Assembly (NCBI RefSeq): GCF_020829625.1
Contig: NZ_JAIVFX010000002.1
Span: 434,001 to 498,000 of the forward strand
Reading direction: 5' to 3'
DNA length: 64,000 nucleotides
Source of the DNA: Nostoc sp. XA010
Lineage (GTDB): Bacteria > Cyanobacteriota > Cyanobacteriia > Cyanobacteriales > Nostocaceae
The notes below the pieces were generated by a model, which did no database searches, was not told the origin of the DNA, and saw nothing but the letters and a program-made list of their open reading frames with translations. Of the stretch, positions 60,880 through 64,000 are shown piece by piece. The position numbers and the translations under genes were made by a program. How positions within the stretch are numbered: position 1 is the stretch's first letter; every line of letters starts with the position of its first letter.

Positions 60880-61280
60880 GTTTGTCTATACTCGTTTTTC
60901 TTAATCATTCTTCATGATCTGATAAAGGTGCGTTAAGGTCGAGTCTAGAGCAAATAAAAATTAAAGGGAATAGGGAGTAGGGAGTGGGAGACAGCAATAT
61001 TCAATGCCCTCCATCGCTTATACTACCAACCGTCCGAATTTAGCTACAATATCCCAGTTCAATAGAGCAAAAACCAAGGTTGACCAACTGCAATTGAGAT
61101 AGCGATCGCAGCAGTATAAATACTTAATTGCCAACGTGTGAAGCGAATAACTTCGGCTCGTGCTGCTTCTGGCACAAATGAAAAATCCATAGCATATTTT
61201 AACTTAGTAAGGTACAGAAGTTAGTTCTTAAAACCATAATTAAGCTTGTTTTAAGGATTAACTCCTGCCTCTTAACTTCT
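60880..61280. other. 401-bp region with a short gene and a spacer
   Basis: Has a GGGAGTAGGGAGTGGGAG spacer (60972-60990) and the candidate small gene at 61059-61190. Nothing else is recognised. Confidence 0.55.
61059..61190 (-). CDS. Candidate 43-residue single-span membrane protein
   Basis: A short frame that begins MDFSFVPEAARAEVIRF and has one hydrophobic segment (LSIYTAAIAISIAVGQPWFLL, about residues 22-42). The composition and a TRWQLSIYTAAIA-like middle look like a genuine small thylakoid or plasma-membrane peptide. It includes a HIP1 octamer (GCGATCGC) at codon level, as real genes here do. No strong ribosome-binding site. Too short for usual gene finders. Confidence 0.5.
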   Translation of the reverse strand: MDFSFVPEAARAEVIRFTRWQLSIYTAAIAISIAVGQPWFLLY

Positions 61281-61721
61281 TCAAATAGCTCTTTGCCGCA
61301 GATGTTGCCCATTAAGCCCTTGCTTAATCCAACTCAGACATTCATATTCGGATTTGAATAATTTTGGAGCTGCAATATTATTCAATAACTCTGGTGGATA
61401 ATGGTCATAAAAACATTTGTCACCTTCTTGGGAAATAATTATCAAATTGTTTCGGTAAATGTAGCGAGACTTAAAACTATCCTTGCGACTAACAAACTCG
61501 GAATTTTGATCAATATGTTCTTTAGCAATATCAACGATACTACTAACGCTATTTCCATAGATTCCTGCTGGGTTCTCTGCTTTATGAAATTGGCTTTTGT
61601 GCCCAACCTCGGATAGCAATTTATACGAATAAATCTCGTAATTATCAAGTTTCCCAAAAACAAATGGAATGATGAGATATCCTTTGTAGGAGACTGAATT
61701 TTCATAAAGAAGACGACTCAT
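61281..61721 (-). CDS. Conserved hypothetical protein
   Basis: About 146 residues from MSRLLYENSVSYKGYLI; AAAGGAGG lies five bases before this ATG and decides the start (the frame opens 10 codons earlier). Not recognised as a named family. It has an N-terminal beta-rich part (YKGYLIIPFVFGKLDNYEIY), a DIAKEHIDQNSEF helix and a C-terminal ECLSWIKQGLNG helix. No signal or membrane segment. Likely soluble. Confidence 0.7.
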   Translation of the reverse strand: MSRLLYENSVSYKGYLIIPFVFGKLDNYEIYSYKLLSEVGHKSQFHKAENPAGIYGNSVSSIVDIAKEHIDQNSEFVSRKDSFKSRYIYRNNLIIISQEGDKCFYDHYPPELLNNIAAPKLFKSEYECLSWIKQGLNGQHLRQRAI

Positions 61722-62021
61722 CTCAACCTCCTTTGGTGTAACTGCTCTCAAAAAATTCGCTTAAGTCACATTCACATTAAAAATCAATACTTTTCTGTTA
61801 AATATATTTATCTATCGCTTAAACCCTCATCGCCATTTAACAAAGAGGGCTATTACCCCTTTTGTCAAGCAAAAAGGAATATCAAGCTTTAACAAAAAAG
61901 TATCGTAACACTAATTATCGCTCTTTTTTTTAATTACTAAACATGAGATATTTTGTAAAAGTAAAAAAATTAGAAATCTCATTCTGTGGGCTTACTTCCC
62001 CTATTCCTTGCGTCCTGCCTT
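61722..62021. other. 300-bp gene-free region
   Basis: AT-rich. A short G-rich stretch (AAAGAGGGCTATTACCCC, about 61840) is the only feature noted. No gene. Confidence 0.5.
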
Positions 62022-62879
62022 TCAAGACCATAAACTGAGTTGATTAGGGGGATGCTCAAGGTTATTCCAAGGTAGGGGTGGAACTGGTGTATGACTCTGT
62101 TCCAATAGCTGTTGGAAGTGACGGGCTGTGTTAGGCGATCGCGCTTCTATTGGACAATGAACAAAGAAATAAATTCGCACTCCCATTTGCAACCATTGCT
62201 GAATCTGTCTCACCCACTCTTCCATAAACGGCTGATTCACTGATAAATTTGGATGCGAAATAAATCGAATCAGAGTAAAAGGTGCTGTCACACTCAATTG
62301 CAACGGTAATTTGGGTTTACGTCGTTCCGATTGCAATTGAGGGTCATCATCTCCAGTATAAATGGGGCGCGAGTCTAACAATACCCGTCCCACACCTAGC
62401 TTTTCTAAAAGTGTCGTCAAATTACTTGCATGGGGTTCTCTGAACCAGTCGGGATGCCGAACTTCTAACGCTAGGGGTGCTTCTGTACGTGGCCAAGCTT
62501 CCAGAAAGTTGGTCAAATCGTCAAGCAATGTAGGTGCATAACTGGGTGGTAACTGGGCAAATACCGGGCCAAGACGTTTACCTAAAGGACGCATCCCTTC
62601 CAGAAATTTTAATGCAGCCGGAATATAAGGTTTTAGCAATCCTTGATGGGTAATATCTCGCGGTAATTTCAGACAAAATTCAAACCCTGCTGGTGTTTCG
62701 GCAGCCCAACGGGTTACAGTTTCTTCGTTAGGCACGGCATAAAAGGTGGTGTTACCTTCTACAGTGGTGAAGCGACGACTGTAGAGATTCAGAAACTCGG
62801 CAGTACGAGTGCCTTGGGGATAGAGTTCGCCCACCCAACCTTTATATGCCCAAACAGCACAACCGATAAAAAAGTTCAC
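62022..62879 (-). CDS. DUF72-family protein (YecE-like)
   Basis: A 285-residue TIM-barrel protein of the DUF72 family. Blocks seen: FFIGCAVWAYKGWVGELYP at the N-terminus, FTTVEGNTTFYAVPNEETV, FEFCLKLPRDITHQGLL, LGPVFAQLPPSYAP, ALEVRHPDWF and IYFFVHCPIEARSPNTARHF. Function unknown; the fold and conserved histidines/acidic residues suggest a hydrolase or isomerase. A complete gene with no close neighbour on its strand. Preceded by a probable independent promoter region of 190 bases. Confidence 0.9.
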   Translation of the reverse strand: MNFFIGCAVWAYKGWVGELYPQGTRTAEFLNLYSRRFTTVEGNTTFYAVPNEETVTRWAAETPAGFEFCLKLPRDITHQGLLKPYIPAALKFLEGMRPLGKRLGPVFAQLPPSYAPTLLDDLTNFLEAWPRTEAPLALEVRHPDWFREPHASNLTTLLEKLGVGRVLLDSRPIYTGDDDPQLQSERRKPKLPLQLSVTAPFTLIRFISHPNLSVNQPFMEEWVRQIQQWLQMGVRIYFFVHCPIEARSPNTARHFQQLLEQSHTPVPPLPWNNLEHPPNQLSLWS

Positions 62880-63078
62880 AGTGCCTAAACGCTTTGATGT
62901 ATCATATTCAATTTTACAGGCAGGTTGTAGAGATGGATAAAGCTAGTACCGCAAGTCACTTAACTTGTAAGAGCACAGCAATGCTGTGCCCCTACCATCT
63001 GTTGCATCCAAACAAGAACTGCTTGATTGCTTTTTCATTTGAGTAATTCATACACTCTGTGTCATAGCACAGCCTCAG

Positions 63079-63777
63079 CTATTGAAAAATTGAACCATCA
63101 GGCATAATTGCCCCTGCTAAGTTAGTACCAACTAGTTTAACCAGAAGGCGCTCACCAGAGCGAATCCGCGCTCCCGTTAAGTCGGCTCCTCGCAAGTCGG
63201 CCCCACTGAGATCCGCTCCAATCAAATTAGCAGCGCGTAAATTTGCCTCCCTGAGATCCGCTAAAAGTAGGTTTGCTCGAAATAAATTTGCTTCAGATAA
63301 ATCCGCCCCTCTGAGGTTGACTTTGTGCATAAAAGTATCACTAAGATTAGCACCGCTCAAATTGGCATAACTCAGATTTCTGCCAGATAAGTCTTTATTG
63401 CTCAAATTTGCCCGACTGTAATCTTTGCCACTCAAGTCTGAGTTTTGCTTTGGTGGTTTCTGGGTTGTTTGAGATGGTTTTTCCTGTTGAGGTGGCGGTG
63501 AGTATGGTTTCTGGGTTGTTTGAGATCGTTTTTCCTGTTGAGGTGGCGGTGAGTGATGTGTGGTTTGATGTTTGGTTTTTAGAGAACGCAACTTTTCACG
63601 AGCTTCATTTATGGCTTTCAGCTTATCTTGTGCTTTCTGCTGTAAACGGAGATTGTCTTTAGGAATGCGATCGGGATGCCAAACAAAGACTAAATCTTTG
63701 TAAGCCTGGTTCACTTCTTCAAGTGTTGCCCCAGGCTCTAATTCCAAAACTCTATAGTAGTGCTCCAGATCGCTCAT
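63079..63777 (-). CDS. J-domain protein with pentapeptide repeats
   Basis: A 232-residue protein. Residues 5-67 form a J domain with the HPD motif (VWHPDR), which stimulates the ATPase of DnaK. A Pro/Gln-rich linker (residues about 70-110) has a tandem repeat SPPPQQEK-(R/P)-SQTTQKP. Residues 112-225 hold about 20 pentapeptide repeats of the A(D/N)LxX type (LSNKDLSGRNLSYANLSGAN), folding into a right-handed beta-helix. Such fusions recruit DnaK to a surface or client and are common in cyanobacteria. The substrate is unknown. Stand-alone gene. Confidence 0.92.
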   Translation of the reverse strand: MSDLEHYYRVLELEPGATLEEVNQAYKDLVFVWHPDRIPKDNLRLQQKAQDKLKAINEAREKLRSLKTKHQTTHHSPPPQQEKRSQTTQKPYSPPPQQEKPSQTTQKPPKQNSDLSGKDYSRANLSNKDLSGRNLSYANLSGANLSDTFMHKVNLRGADLSEANLFRANLLLADLREANLRAANLIGADLSGADLRGADLTGARIRSGERLLVKLVGTNLAGAIMPDGSIFQ

Positions 63778-64000
63778 ACGATATTTTGGTGGACAATCAA
63801 CTTAATTATGAGTGATGGAGCCATTTATTCGCTGCATCATTTGTTATTGATCATTGGGCATTGGGCATTGAAAAGAGGCAGAGGGGCGGGGTGCAGGGGG
63901 CAGAGGGGAAAGAGGTAATTTTTTATTCTCTCCCCTGCTCCCTGCCCCCTGCCCCCTCATCCCCTCATCTGCCCATTTCTCCATCGAGCGATCGCTCTTA
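63778..64000. other. Right edge: low-complexity sequence, no gene
   Basis: From 63850 to 63965 it is GGGGCAGAGGGG-type spacer followed by its pyrimidine-rich complement. The window ends with a CGAGCGATCGCTC HIP1-type site. Confidence 0.6.

Overview
The window comes from a filamentous, heterocyst-type cyanobacterium of the Nostoc/Anabaena group. HIP1 octamers (GCGATCGC) are frequent inside genes, several interspersed palindrome families of Nostoc type are present, and Uma2-like nucleases, XisH/XisI, a KaiB-like protein, PilT and an adenosylcobalamin-dependent ribonucleotide reductase all point the same way. I see no rRNA or tRNA gene, no intact transposase and no prophage. Identification rests on reading sequence and motifs; no database search was possible.

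Layout. 0-5 kb is accessory and decaying: two tandem Uma2 genes, a third Uma2 relic, what looks like the N-terminus of a NACHT-type protein running into the second Uma2 copy, a 42-bp minisatellite and a WD40 protein. 5-13 kb holds a broken alpha/beta hydrolase, SDR, Rieske oxygenase, YjbQ, an aminotransferase, a TPR protein and two tandem GNAT acetyltransferases. 13-26 kb is largely housekeeping: ABC exporter, DnaK, SDR, two histidine kinases (one with a degenerate ATPase domain), AIM24, and murE behind a glutaredoxin-like gene. 26-29 kb has an AtzG/AtzE-type amidase pair, a frameshifted lipoprotein gene and two GNATs. 29.6-32.2 kb is nrdJ, split by a 288-nt group I intron directly after the active-site Cys-Gly codons. 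32-37 kb carries redox and detoxification enzymes. 38-41.4 kb is a tandem array of three Crp-type regulators followed by a response regulator. 41.8-50.3 kb has an SH3/peptidoglycan-binding protein, wecB, a membrane protein with a duplicated 3' end, pilT, a two-domain KaiB-like protein and an M23 peptidase. 50.4-57.7 kb has an RND pump, an MscS channel and ahcY. 58-64 kb has a truncated xisH with an intact xisI, a Phd/PIN toxin-antitoxin pair, a hydroxylase-SDR fusion, DUF72 and a J-domain/pentapeptide protein.

Most notable signals. (1) The nrdJ intron: P1 and P10 pairings can both be drawn and fix both splice sites to the base, giving a 766-residue protein with all five expected catalytic cysteines. 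(2) The Crp array: two of three paralogues end in perfect 15-bp terminators that overlap their own last codons and covary between copies, and each copy is followed by a palindrome of the form TGTxCG-N4-CGxACA that also covaries. (3) A non-autonomous mobile element in two copies of opposite orientation, each inserted in the centre of a short palindrome, one with a perfect 9-bp target duplication and a recognisable empty site elsewhere in the window. (4) Palindromic and low-complexity repeats absorbed into reading frames. (5) A structured intergenic stretch near 4.5 kb that could be an RNA gene.
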